NCBI RefSeq assembly: GCF_008807375.1
Contig: NZ_CP043311.1
Coordinates: 2,460,001 to 2,524,000 of the forward strand
Length of the DNA stretch: 64,000 nucleotides
DNA from: Pseudomonas lalkuanensis
GTDB taxonomy: Bacteria; Pseudomonadota; Gammaproteobacteria; Pseudomonadales; Pseudomonadaceae
Direction of reading: 5' to 3'
Shown: positions 55,392 through 63,563 of the stretch, in pieces
Numbering within the stretch: position 1 is the first letter of the stretch
How the letters are laid out: every line of letters starts with the position of its first letter
The notes under the pieces: model-generated
What the model saw: only the letters and a program-made list of their open reading frames with translations
Databases searched by the model: none
What the model was told of the DNA's origin: nothing
Translations under genes and position numbers: made by a program

Positions 55392-56621
55392 ATGGATTTC
55401 GCCTATTCCCCGAAGGTCCAGGAACTGCGTGAACGTGTCACCGCATTCATGGACGCCTATGTCTACCCGGCCGAGCCGGTATTCGAGCAGCAGGTTGCCG
55501 AGGGCGACCGCTGGCAGCCCACCGCGATCATGGAAGAGCTGAAGGCCAAGGCGAAGGCGGAAGGGCTGTGGAACCTGTTCCTGCCGGAATCCGAGCTGGG
55601 CGCCGGCCTGACCAACATGGAATACGCGCCGCTGGCCGAGATCATGGGCCGTTCCCTGCTGGGTCCGGAGCCGTTCAACTGCTCCGCGCCGGACACCGGC
55701 AACATGGAAGTACTGGTGCGCTATGGCAACGAAGAGCAGAAGCGCCAGTGGCTGGAACCGCTGCTGCGCGGCGAGATCCGCTCGGCCTTCGCCATGACCG
55801 AGCCGGGCGTGGCGTCTTCCGATGCCACCAACATGGAAGCCCGCGCCGTGCGCCAGGGTGACGAGTGGGTCATCAACGGCCGCAAGTGGTGGACCTCCGG
55901 CGCCTGCGACCCGCGCTGCAAGGTGATGATCTTCATGGGCCTGTCCAACCCGGACGCGCCGCGCCACCAGCAGCACTCGATGATCCTGGTGCCCACCGAC
56001 GCACCCGGCGTGAAGATCCTGCGTCCGCTGCCGGTATTCGGCTATGACGACGCCCCCCACGGCCACGCCGAAGTGGTGTTCGAGAACGTGCGTGTGCCCT
56101 ACGAGAACGTGCTGCTCGGCGAGGGCCGTGGCTTCGAGATCGCCCAGGGTCGCCTCGGCCCGGGCCGTATCCACCACTGCATGCGCTCCATCGGCATGGC
56201 CGAGCGCGCCCTGGAACTGATGTGCAAGCGCGCCGTCAGCCGTACCGCCTTTGGTCGTCCGCTGGCTCGTCTGGGTGGTAACGTCGACAAGATCGCCGAC
56301 TCGCGCATGGAGATCGACATGGCACGCCTGCTGACCCTGAAGGCGGCCTACATGATGGACACCGTCGGCAACAAGGTGGCCAAGAGCGAAATCGCCCAGA
56401 TCAAGGTCGTGGCACCCAACGTCGCCCTGCGGGTGATCGACCGTGCCATCCAGATCCACGGCGGCGCTGGCGTTTCCAACGACTTCCCGCTGGCCTACAT
56501 GTACGCCATGCAGCGCACCCTGCGCCTGGCCGACGGCCCGGACGAAGTGCACCGCGCAGCCATCGGCAAGTACGAGATCGGCAAATACGTTCCGAAGGAG
56601 ATGCTGCGCAGCGGTCAGTGA
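55392..56621 (+). CDS. Acyl-CoA dehydrogenase, ACAD10/11-like group
   Basis: 409 residues. Motifs: [103 protein letters not shown], and [16 protein letters not shown] near the C-terminus. The [10 protein letters not shown] stretch lies where short-chain enzymes have the EGT Glu. This is typical of the ACAD10/11-like branch, whose members act on longer or hydroxylated acyl-CoAs. It stands alone with a divergent LysR regulator and its own terminator. Confidence 0.88.
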   Translation: MDFAYSPKVQELRERVTAFMDAYVYPAEPVFEQQVAEGDRWQPTAIMEELKAKAKAEGLWNLFLPESELGAGLTNMEYAPLAEIMGRSLLGPEPFNCSAPDTGNMEVLVRYGNEEQKRQWLEPLLRGEIRSAFAMTEPGVASSDATNMEARAVRQGDEWVINGRKWWTSGACDPRCKVMIFMGLSNPDAPRHQQHSMILVPTDAPGVKILRPLPVFGYDDAPHGHAEVVFENVRVPYENVLLGEGRGFEIAQGRLGPGRIHHCMRSIGMAERALELMCKRAVSRTAFGRPLARLGGNVDKIADSRMEIDMARLLTLKAAYMMDTVGNKVAKSEIAQIKVVAPNVALRVIDRAIQIHGGAGVSNDFPLAYMYAMQRTLRLADGPDEVHRAAIGKYEIGKYVPKEMLRSGQ

Positions 56622-56633
56622 TCGCCACCCATG

Positions 56634-56661
56634 AAAAAGGCCCGCATTGCGGGCCTTTTTT
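56634..56661 (+). terminator. Rho-independent terminator of the acyl-CoA dehydrogenase gene
   Basis: AAAAAGGCCCGC-ATT-GCGGGCC then TTTTTT. Strong stem and U-tract 12 bases after the stop. Confidence 0.95.
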
Positions 56662-56673
56662 GTTTCGCCTTGC

Positions 56674-56712
56674 TGTGGGAGCGATTTCAATCGCGAGTGA
56701 ATTCGCTCCCAC
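56674..56712. repeat. REP element
   Basis: TGTGGGAGCGATTTCAATCG followed by CGAGTGAATTCGCTCCCAC, close to palindromic, right after the terminator. Confidence 0.85.
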
Positions 56713-56727
56713 CTGCGCAATGGCCGC

Positions 56728-56904
56728 CTAGTCCTTCTCGGGCACCGGGTTCCTGGCCTTCCACCAGCCCATCCGCAGGTGCAGCTGGGCGGCGAAGGCG
56801 CGGGCGGCCAGCTCTTCCTGAAAGGTCAGGGTGCGATGCCCCAGGCGTACCCGCCAGTAGGTCCGGCCGCTCTTCTCGAAAGGCTCGATAAGGACTTCAT
56901 CCAT
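56728..56904 (-). CDS. Small 58-residue protein overlapping the terC-type gene
   Basis: A short minus-strand gene whose ATG lies 8 bases inside the end of the terC-type gene (overlap 56897-56904), with GGAG just before it. The predicted product starts MDEVLIEPFEKSGRTYWRVR and ends KARNPVPEKD, with an amphipathic helix (ELAARAFAAQLHLRMGW) in the middle. There is no membrane segment, signal or metal motif. I recognise no family. Translational coupling suggests it is a partner of the TerC protein (inference), but chance is not excluded. Confidence 0.55.
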   Translation of the reverse strand: MDEVLIEPFEKSGRTYWRVRLGHRTLTFQEELAARAFAAQLHLRMGWWKARNPVPEKD

Positions 56905-57907
56905 GTTTCTCCAGGTCTCCCGTACGTTGGGCCGGACGGTCGCGGGTCTTCAGCAGCGACAGCAGCACACCACCGGCAAGTAGACCGAAGGTTACGCCAA
57001 GGGACAGCAGCGGGGGAATCTTGCCGATGAAGCCATGCAGGAAAATCTTGCCGCCGATGAAGATCAGCACCAGGGCCAGGGCGTACTTCAGGTAGACGAA
57101 GCGGTGCATCAGCGCCGCCAGGGCGAAGTACAGGGCACGCAGGCCGAGGATGGCGAAGATGTTCGAGGTGTAGACGATGAACGGGTCCTGGGTGATGGCG
57201 AAGATCGCCGGAACGCTGTCCACCGCGAACACCAGGTCAGCCAGCTCGATCAGTACCAGAGCCAGGAACAGCGGGGTGGCGTAGAGCAGGGCCTTGCTCT
57301 CGCCGGCCTGCTTCAGGCGCACGAAGAAGTGCGAGCCGTGCAGGTCGTCGGTCACGCGGATGTGGCGGCGGACGAACTTCAGCACCGGGTTGTTGGCCAG
57401 GTCCGGGTGAGCTTCCTGTTTCGAGAAGAGCATCTTCACACCGGTGAACAGCAGGAAGGCGCCGAACACATAGAGGATCCAGTCGAATTCCTTCACCAGG
57501 GCGCTGCCCAGGCCGATCATGATGGCGCGCAGCACCACCACGCCGAGGATGCCCCAGAACAGCACGCGGTGCTGGTAGCGGCGGGGGATGGCGAAGAAGC
57601 CGAAGATCATGGCCATGACGAAGACGTTGTCCATGGACAACGACTGCTCGACCAGGAAGCCGGTGTAGAACTCCAGGGCGCTCTGCGCACCCAGCTCGAA
57701 CCACACCCAGACGCCGAACAGCACGCCGACGCTGAAGTAGCCGCCGTAGAGCAGCAGGCTTTCACGCATCTCGATTTCGTGCTGGTCACGGTGCAGCACG
57801 CCGAGGTCGAAGATCAGCAGGGCGAGGACGATTGTGAGGAAGGCAAGCCACAACCAGGTGGCGGTGCCGAGGAAGTCGGCGGTGAGAAATGCATGTAGAG
57901 CTGCCAT
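56897..57907 (-). CDS. TerC/Alx-family membrane protein
   Basis: 336 residues with about nine membrane segments. Motifs: FDLGVLHRDQHEIEMRESLLLYGGYFSVGVLFGVWVW, FLVEQSLSMDNVFVMAMIFGFFAIPRRYQHRVLFWGILGVVVLRAIMI, and ADLVFAVDSVPAIFAITQDPFIVYTSNIFAILGLRALYFAL, with membrane-embedded acidic residues (DNVF and DSVPA) that mark this manganese-export/metal-stress family. Related Alx is controlled by pH and manganese through its leader in E. coli. A structured leader is present here. GGAGGGG lies before the ATG. Confidence 0.9.
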   Translation of the reverse strand: MAALHAFLTADFLGTATWLWLAFLTIVLALLIFDLGVLHRDQHEIEMRESLLLYGGYFSVGVLFGVWVWFELGAQSALEFYTGFLVEQSLSMDNVFVMAMIFGFFAIPRRYQHRVLFWGILGVVVLRAIMIGLGSALVKEFDWILYVFGAFLLFTGVKMLFSKQEAHPDLANNPVLKFVRRHIRVTDDLHGSHFFVRLKQAGESKALLYATPLFLALVLIELADLVFAVDSVPAIFAITQDPFIVYTSNIFAILGLRALYFALAALMHRFVYLKYALALVLIFIGGKIFLHGFIGKIPPLLSLGVTFGLLAGGVLLSLLKTRDRPAQRTGDLEKHG

Positions 57908-57991
57908 GAGCCCCTCCTTCTGTCGTTGATAAAACGTGACTCCGACATGGCGGCTGGCAAGCCGTCAGAGGGGCCCGGCGTCACAGAAGGA
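57908..57991 (-). promoter_or_regulatory. Structured leader of the terC-type mRNA with Shine-Dalgarno pairing
   Basis: On the transcript CCUUCU (57986-57991) pairs with AGAAGG (57917-57922), which is part of the ribosome site. Inside this, GUGAC (57981-57985) pairs with GUCAC (57937-57941), and GACGGCU/GGCGGCU-type arms (57950-57956, 57961-57967) close a GGCA-side hairpin loop. A second run, GGCCCCUC, can pair with GAGGGGCU near the start codon. Nested stems and exclusive alternatives suggest a regulatory leader. I do not see the conserved GGGGAGUA of the yybP-ykoY manganese riboswitch. Confidence 0.5.
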
Positions 57992-58099
57992 AGCCTAACC
58001 GTTGGTCAGGGAAAGGAGGAACGGACCTGCTGTAACAATTCTTTGCCCGTTGTGGGAAATCTCCCGCTGCACGTGTAGGAATGCGTTAAATACACAGGT

Positions 58100-58118
58100 G
58101 CAAATAAGTAGCATTAGA
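58100..58118. promoter_or_regulatory. Candidate Fur box upstream of the siderophore receptor gene
   Basis: The 19-base site reads GCAAATAAGTAGCATTAGA and matches 11 of 19 positions of GATAATGATAATCATTATC. It lies about 140 bases before the receptor start in an AT-rich patch. Iron control is expected from the gene family. Confidence 0.4.
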
Positions 58119-58254
58119 TGTTAGATTTCGCACCCGCCGCCGGATGCGATCCCGTCTGCGTGGTCCCCAGGCGCCAGCCAAGAGCGCCGCACAGAAGAAC
58201 AAGTCCATTGGTTAGCCGGCCAACAAGCAGACAGACCATCCAAGGGGTTTGAGA

Positions 58255-60480
58255 GTGCAACAGCAGAATGCGTTCAACGCGGCAGGGACGGCTGGGGATG
58301 CCGTTGCCGCGCGGCTCACGCGCCATCCGTTATCCATGGCGATCCTGGGGATGACCCTGGCAATGCAGACCGGAATGGTGCTGGCCGAAGAGCAGCAGAG
58401 CGGCAAAGGTACGCTGGAAATCGGGGCTACAGCCATTACCGACAACCGCCTGGGGGAGACCACCGAAGGCACGGGCTCCTACACCACCGGCTCGACGCGC
58501 ACTGCTACCAAGCTGGCGCTTTCGCCCCGCGAGACCCCGCAATCGGTCAGCGTCATCACCCGCCAGCAGATGGATGACCAGGGCCTGACCAATATCGGCG
58601 AAGTGCTGTCCAAGACCCCCGGCATCACCGTCAACAAGCTCGACAGCAGCCGCGCCAGCTTCAAGTCCCGCGGCTTCGAGATCGATAACTTCCAGGTCGA
58701 TGGCATGCCGGCGGCCTTTCGCTTCGGCAACGGCATCGACCAGACCGACATGGTCATCTACGACCGCGTGGAAGTGCTGAAGGGCTCCACGGGCCTGCTC
58801 AGCGGTTTCGGCAGCCCGTCGGCCACCGTCAACCTGGTGCGCAAACGCCCGACCCGCGAGTTCTCCGGCTACGTCTCGGCCAGCGCGGGCAGCTGGGATA
58901 CCTACCGCAGCGAATTCGACATCGGCGGCGCGCTGACCCCCGAAGGCGACGTGCGTGGCCGTCTCGTCTCCGCCTACGAGGACAGTCAGTCCTTCATGGA
59001 CCACCTGTCCGAGAAGAAGCAGGTGTTCTACGGCATCCTCGAAACCGACATCACCGAGGACACCCTGCTGAGCGCAGGCGTGAGCCGCCAGACCAACCGT
59101 CCGGAGGGTTCCTCCTGGGGGCCCTCGACGCCGCTGTTCGACAGCGATGGCAAGCAGTTCCGCTTCTCCCGCTCGTTCAACCCCGGCACCAAGTGGAGCC
59201 AGTGGGACAACACCAACGACAACGCCTTCGTGACCCTGGAACAGCGCCTGGCATACGACTGGACGGTGAAGGCGTCGATCACCCGCACCGAGACCGATGC
59301 GCCCATCACCCTGGGCTCGGCGGCCAGCGGCAACCCGAATCCGGCGGATGGCAGCGGCATGTCCATCTGGCGTGGCAAGTATCGCTACGAGACCAGCCAG
59401 AACGCCTACGATCTCTACGCCAACGGACCTTTCCAGTTGCTGGGCCGGGAGCATGAGCTGGTGGTCGGCCTGTCGCACCGTGACATCGAGTCCACGTCCA
59501 GCAACTGGCCGTTCTTCTTCGACAGCGTGTCCGACATCAACGGCTGGACCGGCGACTTCCCCGAGCCCGCCTGGGGCGACCCGATATCCAGGCAGGATGA
59601 CGAGCTGAAGGAATCCGCGGCCTACCTGGCCGGACGCTTCAAACCCACCGAAGGCCTGTCGGTCATCCTGGGCAGCCGTGTTTCCAACTGGGAGATGGAC
59701 AGCACCGGGACCAACCTGGTGAGCGGCCAGAGCGGCAAGCTGCAGGACCTCCAGGAAAACGGTGTGGTGGTGCCCTATGCCGGCGTGGTTTACGACCTCG
59801 ACGATACCTGGTCGGTCTATGCCAGCTACACCAGCATCTTCAAGCCCCACGAAAGCGAAACGGACGCCAGCGGCAAGGCCATCGAGCCGGAAGAGGGCGA
59901 CGCCTACGAGATGGGCCTGAAGGGGGAGTTCTTCGATTGCCGCCTGAACGCCAGCCTGGCGCTGTTCGAGGTCAAGCAGGACAACCTGGCGGTGGATACC
60001 GGTGTCATCGATCCGGTCACCAACCGGAGCGTGTTCCGGGCGGTGCAGGGCGCCAAGACCAAAGGCTTCGAGCTTGAAGTCGCCGGTGAACTGATGCCGG
60101 ACTGGCAGGTGCAGGGCGGCTACACCCACCGCATCACCCGTGATGGCGACGACGACAAGATCTCCACCACCGAGCCGGAAGACATGTTCCGTCTCTCCAC
60201 CCACTACCGCCTGCCGGGCCGGTTCAACAAGCTGAGCATCGGCGGTTCGGCCAGCTGGCAGAGCAAGATCTGGACGGACGTGAACCCGCAGCGCTACACC
60301 CAGGGCAGCTACTGGGTGCTGGATACAATGGCCAAGTACCAGGTGACCGAGCAGGTTTCCGTCACCCTGAACGGCAACAACCTCACCGACGAGAAGTACT
60401 TCAGCAACCTGGGCTTCTACAACGGTGGCTTCTATGGCGATCCGCGCAGCTTCACCCTGACCACCCGCTTCGATTTCTGA
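58255..60480 (+). CDS. TonB-dependent siderophore receptor
   Basis: 741 residues with a long signal region (about 1-46, ending MVLA-E). There is no N-terminal STN signalling domain: the mature protein goes directly to the plug (LSPRETPQSVSVITRQQMDDQGLTNIGEVLSKTPGITV, DRVEVLKGSTGLLSGFGSPSATVNLVRKRPTREF). The 22-strand barrel ends in the aromatic TLTTRFDF. It imports a ferric siderophore, probably of the hydroxamate/FpvA-FhuE-like group by overall form, but the ligand is unknown. The start is a GTG with AAGGGG 7 bases away; a TTG two codons before is too close to the ribosome site. No sigma/anti-sigma pair is adjacent. Confidence 0.9.
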   Translation: MQQQNAFNAAGTAGDAVAARLTRHPLSMAILGMTLAMQTGMVLAEEQQSGKGTLEIGATAITDNRLGETTEGTGSYTTGSTRTATKLALSPRETPQSVSVITRQQMDDQGLTNIGEVLSKTPGITVNKLDSSRASFKSRGFEIDNFQVDGMPAAFRFGNGIDQTDMVIYDRVEVLKGSTGLLSGFGSPSATVNLVRKRPTREFSGYVSASAGSWDTYRSEFDIGGALTPEGDVRGRLVSAYEDSQSFMDHLSEKKQVFYGILETDITEDTLLSAGVSRQTNRPEGSSWGPSTPLFDSDGKQFRFSRSFNPGTKWSQWDNTNDNAFVTLEQRLAYDWTVKASITRTETDAPITLGSAASGNPNPADGSGMSIWRGKYRYETSQNAYDLYANGPFQLLGREHELVVGLSHRDIESTSSNWPFFFDSVSDINGWTGDFPEPAWGDPISRQDDELKESAAYLAGRFKPTEGLSVILGSRVSNWEMDSTGTNLVSGQSGKLQDLQENGVVVPYAGVVYDLDDTWSVYASYTSIFKPHESETDASGKAIEPEEGDAYEMGLKGEFFDCRLNASLALFEVKQDNLAVDTGVIDPVTNRSVFRAVQGAKTKGFELEVAGELMPDWQVQGGYTHRITRDGDDDKISTTEPEDMFRLSTHYRLPGRFNKLSIGGSASWQSKIWTDVNPQRYTQGSYWVLDTMAKYQVTEQVSVTLNGNNLTDEKYFSNLGFYNGGFYGDPRSFTLTTRFDF

Positions 60481-60488
60481 TGCGGCGA

Positions 60489-60516
60489 GGCCCCTGTCCC
60501 GACCGGGAAAGGGGCC
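60489..60516 (+). terminator. Terminator hairpin of the siderophore receptor gene
   Basis: GGCCCCT (60489-60495) pairs with AGGGGCC (60510-60516), with an inner TCCC/GGGA stem. 9 bases after the stop. Followed by CCTGATTTCC, no strict T-run. Confidence 0.7.
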
Positions 60517-60525
60517 CCTGATTTC

Positions 60526-60592
60526 CTGTAGGAGCAAGCTTGCTCGCGAAGGGCCTTGCTCGAACTGTTCGCGAGCAGAGCTCGCTCCTACG
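60526..60592. repeat. REP pair, TGTAGGAGCAAGCTTGCTCGCGAA type
   Basis: CTGTAGGAGCAAGCTTGCTC and CGAGCAGAGCTCGCTCCTAC flank about 25 bases. Convergent gap between the receptor and the PstS-OmpA gene. Confidence 0.85.
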
Positions 60593-60595
60593 TTC

Positions 60596-61963
60596 TCAAT
60601 ACACCCAGACTTCCACCCGACGGTTACGAATCCGTCCCTCTTCGGCCGTGTTGGCTGCCACCGGCAGTTCATCACCCAGACCGGTCACGTCCTTCAGGGT
60701 GACGCCGCCCTTGGCCAGTTCGCGGCGTACGGCCATGGCGCGGAGCTTGGACAGGAGTTCGGCACGCTGCGGGTCCGCCTTCGGATCGCCGAAGCCCACC
60801 AGCACCACCTTCCGTTGCAGCTTGTCGGCCTGCTTCAGGTAGTCCAGTACCCGCTGCACGTCGCGCAGGGCCTTGTTGTCGAGGTTGGCATTGCCTTCCT
60901 GGAAGCGGAAGTTCACCGACAGGCGCTGGGCATTGGTGGCCAGTTCGCGATAGCTCTCCGGCATGTCCTGCTGAACCTGCACCTTGATCGCCTGCACCTG
61001 CTGGGCAACGAAGCCGGTCTGGTCGACGATCGCCTGGCCGCGCGGGCTCTGGGCGAAGTGCACCAGGGCCTTGGCCCAGCGGTTCTGCTCGCCCGGCCTG
61101 ATGTAGAAGAACAGCCGGCGCGACAGCGGGTAGTCCTCGGTGGCGATCAGCTCGGCGCTGGGCGGCATGGTCTGCGAGTCGCCGTCGGCGATGGCCAGGG
61201 CGCGGGCCTGGTTGACCGACGCCAGGCCGACGAAGCCGATGCCCTGCGGGTCGCCGCTGACGGCGGCGGAGAGCTTGTCGTTGGACTCGAAGCGCTGGGC
61301 GGTGCCGGCCAGGGTCCTGCCCTGGCGGGCCAGCACCAGTTCCTTGAAGGTGTCGTAGGTGCCGGACTGGTCATCCCGGGCGTAGATATGAATGGCGCCG
61401 CCTTTGCCGCCGAGCTCTTCCCAGGTCTTCACCTCACCCGCGAAGACCGCGGCCAGTTGCGCGGTAGTCAGGGCACGCAGCGGGTTGTCCGGGTTCAGGA
61501 TGATGGCCAGGCCGTCGATGGCGATCACCTGTTCGGCCTGATGGCCGCGCAGGTCGCCGAAGGAGGACAGGTCCCGGGATTCCGCGTCCTTGATCGGGCG
61601 GGAGGCGGCAGCCAGGTCGGCGCTGCCGTCCTTGAGCGCGGCGAAGCCGGTGGACGAACCGTGGGCCGCGAGTTCCACGCGGACCTCGTTGCCATTGGCA
61701 TCGTGGGCGAGGATGTGCACCTCGTTCTCGCGATCACCCGGTGTCTGGTGGACGGCGCGCATCCCTTCTTCTTCCAGCATCCCCTTGACCAGGGCTGGCC
61801 CAAGCCTGGCGCCCATGGTGTTGGAGCCCTGGATTCGCAGGACGGTTTCGGGCTGGGCGGCGAACACCGACCAGGGGAATGCGTAGCAGATGAAACCGAG
61901 CAGCAACATGCTGAGGGTGCGACCCCACAGATCCTTGTCGCTGGCGGTCATGGCGCGCGGCAT
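60596..61963 (-). CDS. Phosphate-binding-protein-like / OmpA fusion protein
   Basis: 455 residues. After an N-terminal hydrophobic signal segment (TLSMLLLGFICYAFPWSVFAA, about 16-36) comes a PstS-like substrate-binding domain (LRIQGSNTMGARLGPALVKGML, AAHGSSTGFAALKDGSADLAAASRPIK, IYARDDQSGTYDTFKELVL, GFVGLASVNQA). The last 120 residues form an OmpA/MotB peptidoglycan-binding domain (NFRFQEGNANLDNKALRDVQRVLDYLKQAD, VVLVGFGDPKADPQRAELLSKLRAMAVRRELA, EGRIRNRRVEVWVY). So it likely anchors a periplasmic ligand binder to the cell wall. Its ligand and partner are unknown; phosphate is only one possibility. Confidence 0.85.
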   Translation of the reverse strand: MPRAMTASDKDLWGRTLSMLLLGFICYAFPWSVFAAQPETVLRIQGSNTMGARLGPALVKGMLEEEGMRAVHQTPGDRENEVHILAHDANGNEVRVELAAHGSSTGFAALKDGSADLAAASRPIKDAESRDLSSFGDLRGHQAEQVIAIDGLAIILNPDNPLRALTTAQLAAVFAGEVKTWEELGGKGGAIHIYARDDQSGTYDTFKELVLARQGRTLAGTAQRFESNDKLSAAVSGDPQGIGFVGLASVNQARALAIADGDSQTMPPSAELIATEDYPLSRRLFFYIRPGEQNRWAKALVHFAQSPRGQAIVDQTGFVAQQVQAIKVQVQQDMPESYRELATNAQRLSVNFRFQEGNANLDNKALRDVQRVLDYLKQADKLQRKVVLVGFGDPKADPQRAELLSKLRAMAVRRELAKGGVTLKDVTGLGDELPVAANTAEEGRIRNRRVEVWVY

Positions 61964-62213
61964 GGGCAGACACCTTGTTCTGGGTTTGGAGGGAGTCGCG
62001 AGATTAAGTCAGTCGGGTGACGGAGATATGACAGGACTGCTCTGTTCTGCGGTTTTCCACGGGCCTAGGAAAATTCCCTTCAGCGAAGGGCCAGGTGCCT
62101 TCATGGAACTGAGCCCCGGCTCATCACCTTCGCCTGTAGGGTGGCCGGCCTCTGCAAGCGCTCCCAACGGTGTCTTGCAGCGCATTCCCCGAAACCTGAA
62201 GGAGTTTTGTGAC

Positions 62214-62543
62214 ATGAGTGGTTGGTATGAGCTGCGCAAGAACAGCAGCGGCACCTGGCGCCTGCGATTGAAAGCGGCCGATGCGCGGACCCTGCTGGAC
62301 AGTGGCGTGTACCAGGACAGGGCCACCGCGGAAGACGCCATGGCCCTGTTGCGCGAGAACTGCGTGCGTGAGGAACGCTTCGTGCGGCGCATCGATTCAG
62401 GCGGCAAGAACTACTTCAAGCTGCGTGCCGCCAACCAGGACGTGATCGTGCGCAGCCATCTGTACGATTCCGAGATCGCCCTGCAGCACGCCATCGAAAC
62501 CATCATGCGGGTCGGTACGACCCAGCAGGTGAAGGAAGCCTGA
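62214..62543 (+). CDS. YegP family (DUF1508) protein
   Basis: The 109-residue protein has two related halves of the DUF1508 type: SGWYELRKNSSGTWRLRLKAADARTLLDSGVYQDRATAEDAMALLREN and a second half starting RIDSGGKNYFKLRAANQDVIVRSHLYDSEIALQHAIETI. DUF1508 proteins are small beta-alpha folds of unknown role. ATG at 62214 with AAGGAG (about 62199-62204). Followed by a strong terminator. Confidence 0.85.
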   Translation: MSGWYELRKNSSGTWRLRLKAADARTLLDSGVYQDRATAEDAMALLRENCVREERFVRRIDSGGKNYFKLRAANQDVIVRSHLYDSEIALQHAIETIMRVGTTQQVKEA

Positions 62544-62561
62544 GACAGGCACTGAATGAAG

Positions 62562-62588
62562 AAAGGCCCATCATCGATGGGCCTTTTT
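62562..62588 (+). terminator. Rho-independent terminator between the YegP-like gene and xthA
   Basis: AAAGGCCCATC-ATC-GATGGGCC then TTTTT. 18 bases after the stop of the YegP-like gene, in a convergent gap. Confidence 0.95.
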
Positions 62589-62618
62589 CGTGGGGCGGAA
62601 ACAGCGCCGTGTGGGGCG

Positions 62619-63431
62619 TCAGGCGAGCTCCAGCCAGATCGGCGCATGGTCCGACGGCTTTTCCATGCCGCGCAGTTCGTAGTCGATACCGGCATCCTTG
62701 AGGCGCGCCTGCAGCGGCTGGCTGGCAAGGATCACGTCGATGCGCAGGCCACGCTTGGGCTCGTCCTCGAAGCCACGGCTGCGGTAGTCGAACCAGCTGA
62801 AGCGGTCGTTCACTTCCGGATTGAGCTGGCGGAAGCTGTCCACCAGGCCCCAGCTCTTCAGGCGCGCCAGCCATTCGCGCTCTTCTGGCAGGAAGCTGCA
62901 TTTGCCGGTCTTCAGCCAGCGCTTGCGGTTCTCTTCGCCGATGCCGATGTCGCAGTCTTCCGGCGAGATGTTGATGTCGCCCATCACCACCAGTGGCTGG
63001 CTGGGCTGGAACTGCTGCTCCAGGAGGACCTGCAGGTCGGCGTAGAAGCGTTCCTTGGCCGGGAACTTGATGGGGTGATCGCGGCTTTCGCCCTGGGGGA
63101 AGTAGCCGTTCATCACGGTCACCGGGTTGCCCTGGGCGTCGGCGAAGGTGCCATAGATGAAGCGGCGCTGGGCGTCTTCGGCGTCACCGGGGAAGCCCTT
63201 GGACAGCGCCAGGGGTTCCTGGCGGGAGAGCAGGGCGACTCCGTAGTGGCCTTTCTGCCCGTGGTAGTGCACGTGGTAGCCGAGCTGGCGGATTTCGTCT
63301 TCGGGGAACTGCTCGTCGGAGACCTTGGTTTCCTGCAGGCCGATGACGTCCGGCTGGTGCTTGGCGATCAGCGCTTCGAGCTGGTGGGGACGTGCCCGCA
63401 GGCCGTTGATATTGAAAGAAACGATCTTCAT
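62619..63431 (-). CDS. xthA: Exodeoxyribonuclease III
   Basis: The 270-residue enzyme is the AP endonuclease/3'-5' exonuclease of base excision repair. It has the endonuclease/exonuclease/phosphatase fold: [36 protein letters not shown] (Asn, Glu metal site), [36 protein letters not shown] (Asp and Asn), [12 protein letters not shown], and the catalytic SDHAPIW at the end. The start is the ATG at 63431; a much longer upstream frame is not used. Convergent with the YegP-like gene. Confidence 0.95.
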   Translation of the reverse strand: MKIVSFNINGLRARPHQLEALIAKHQPDVIGLQETKVSDEQFPEDEIRQLGYHVHYHGQKGHYGVALLSRQEPLALSKGFPGDAEDAQRRFIYGTFADAQGNPVTVMNGYFPQGESRDHPIKFPAKERFYADLQVLLEQQFQPSQPLVVMGDINISPEDCDIGIGEENRKRWLKTGKCSFLPEEREWLARLKSWGLVDSFRQLNPEVNDRFSWFDYRSRGFEDEPKRGLRIDVILASQPLQARLKDAGIDYELRGMEKPSDHAPIWLELA

Positions 63432-63563
63432 CGCGAGACATCCTGGCAAAAAGGCGATGCTAGCCCATGGATGACTGGCCGGCCAGCCGCGTGGCTGGTC
63501 TGGAGAACTGGTGCTAATTTCCCTTGAGGCCCGATAGAACCCATAACAAATGAGGTGCCGTGA

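Noticed and set aside
58019..58099. tRNA- or sRNA-like structure between the terC-type and receptor genes
   Set aside because: No cloverleaf, no T-loop sequence and no terminator hairpin could be drawn; only leader and promoter features are supported.
61890..62213. N-terminal extension for the YegP-like gene
   Set aside because: AAGGAG precedes the ATG at 62214, and the DUF1508 fold starts there.
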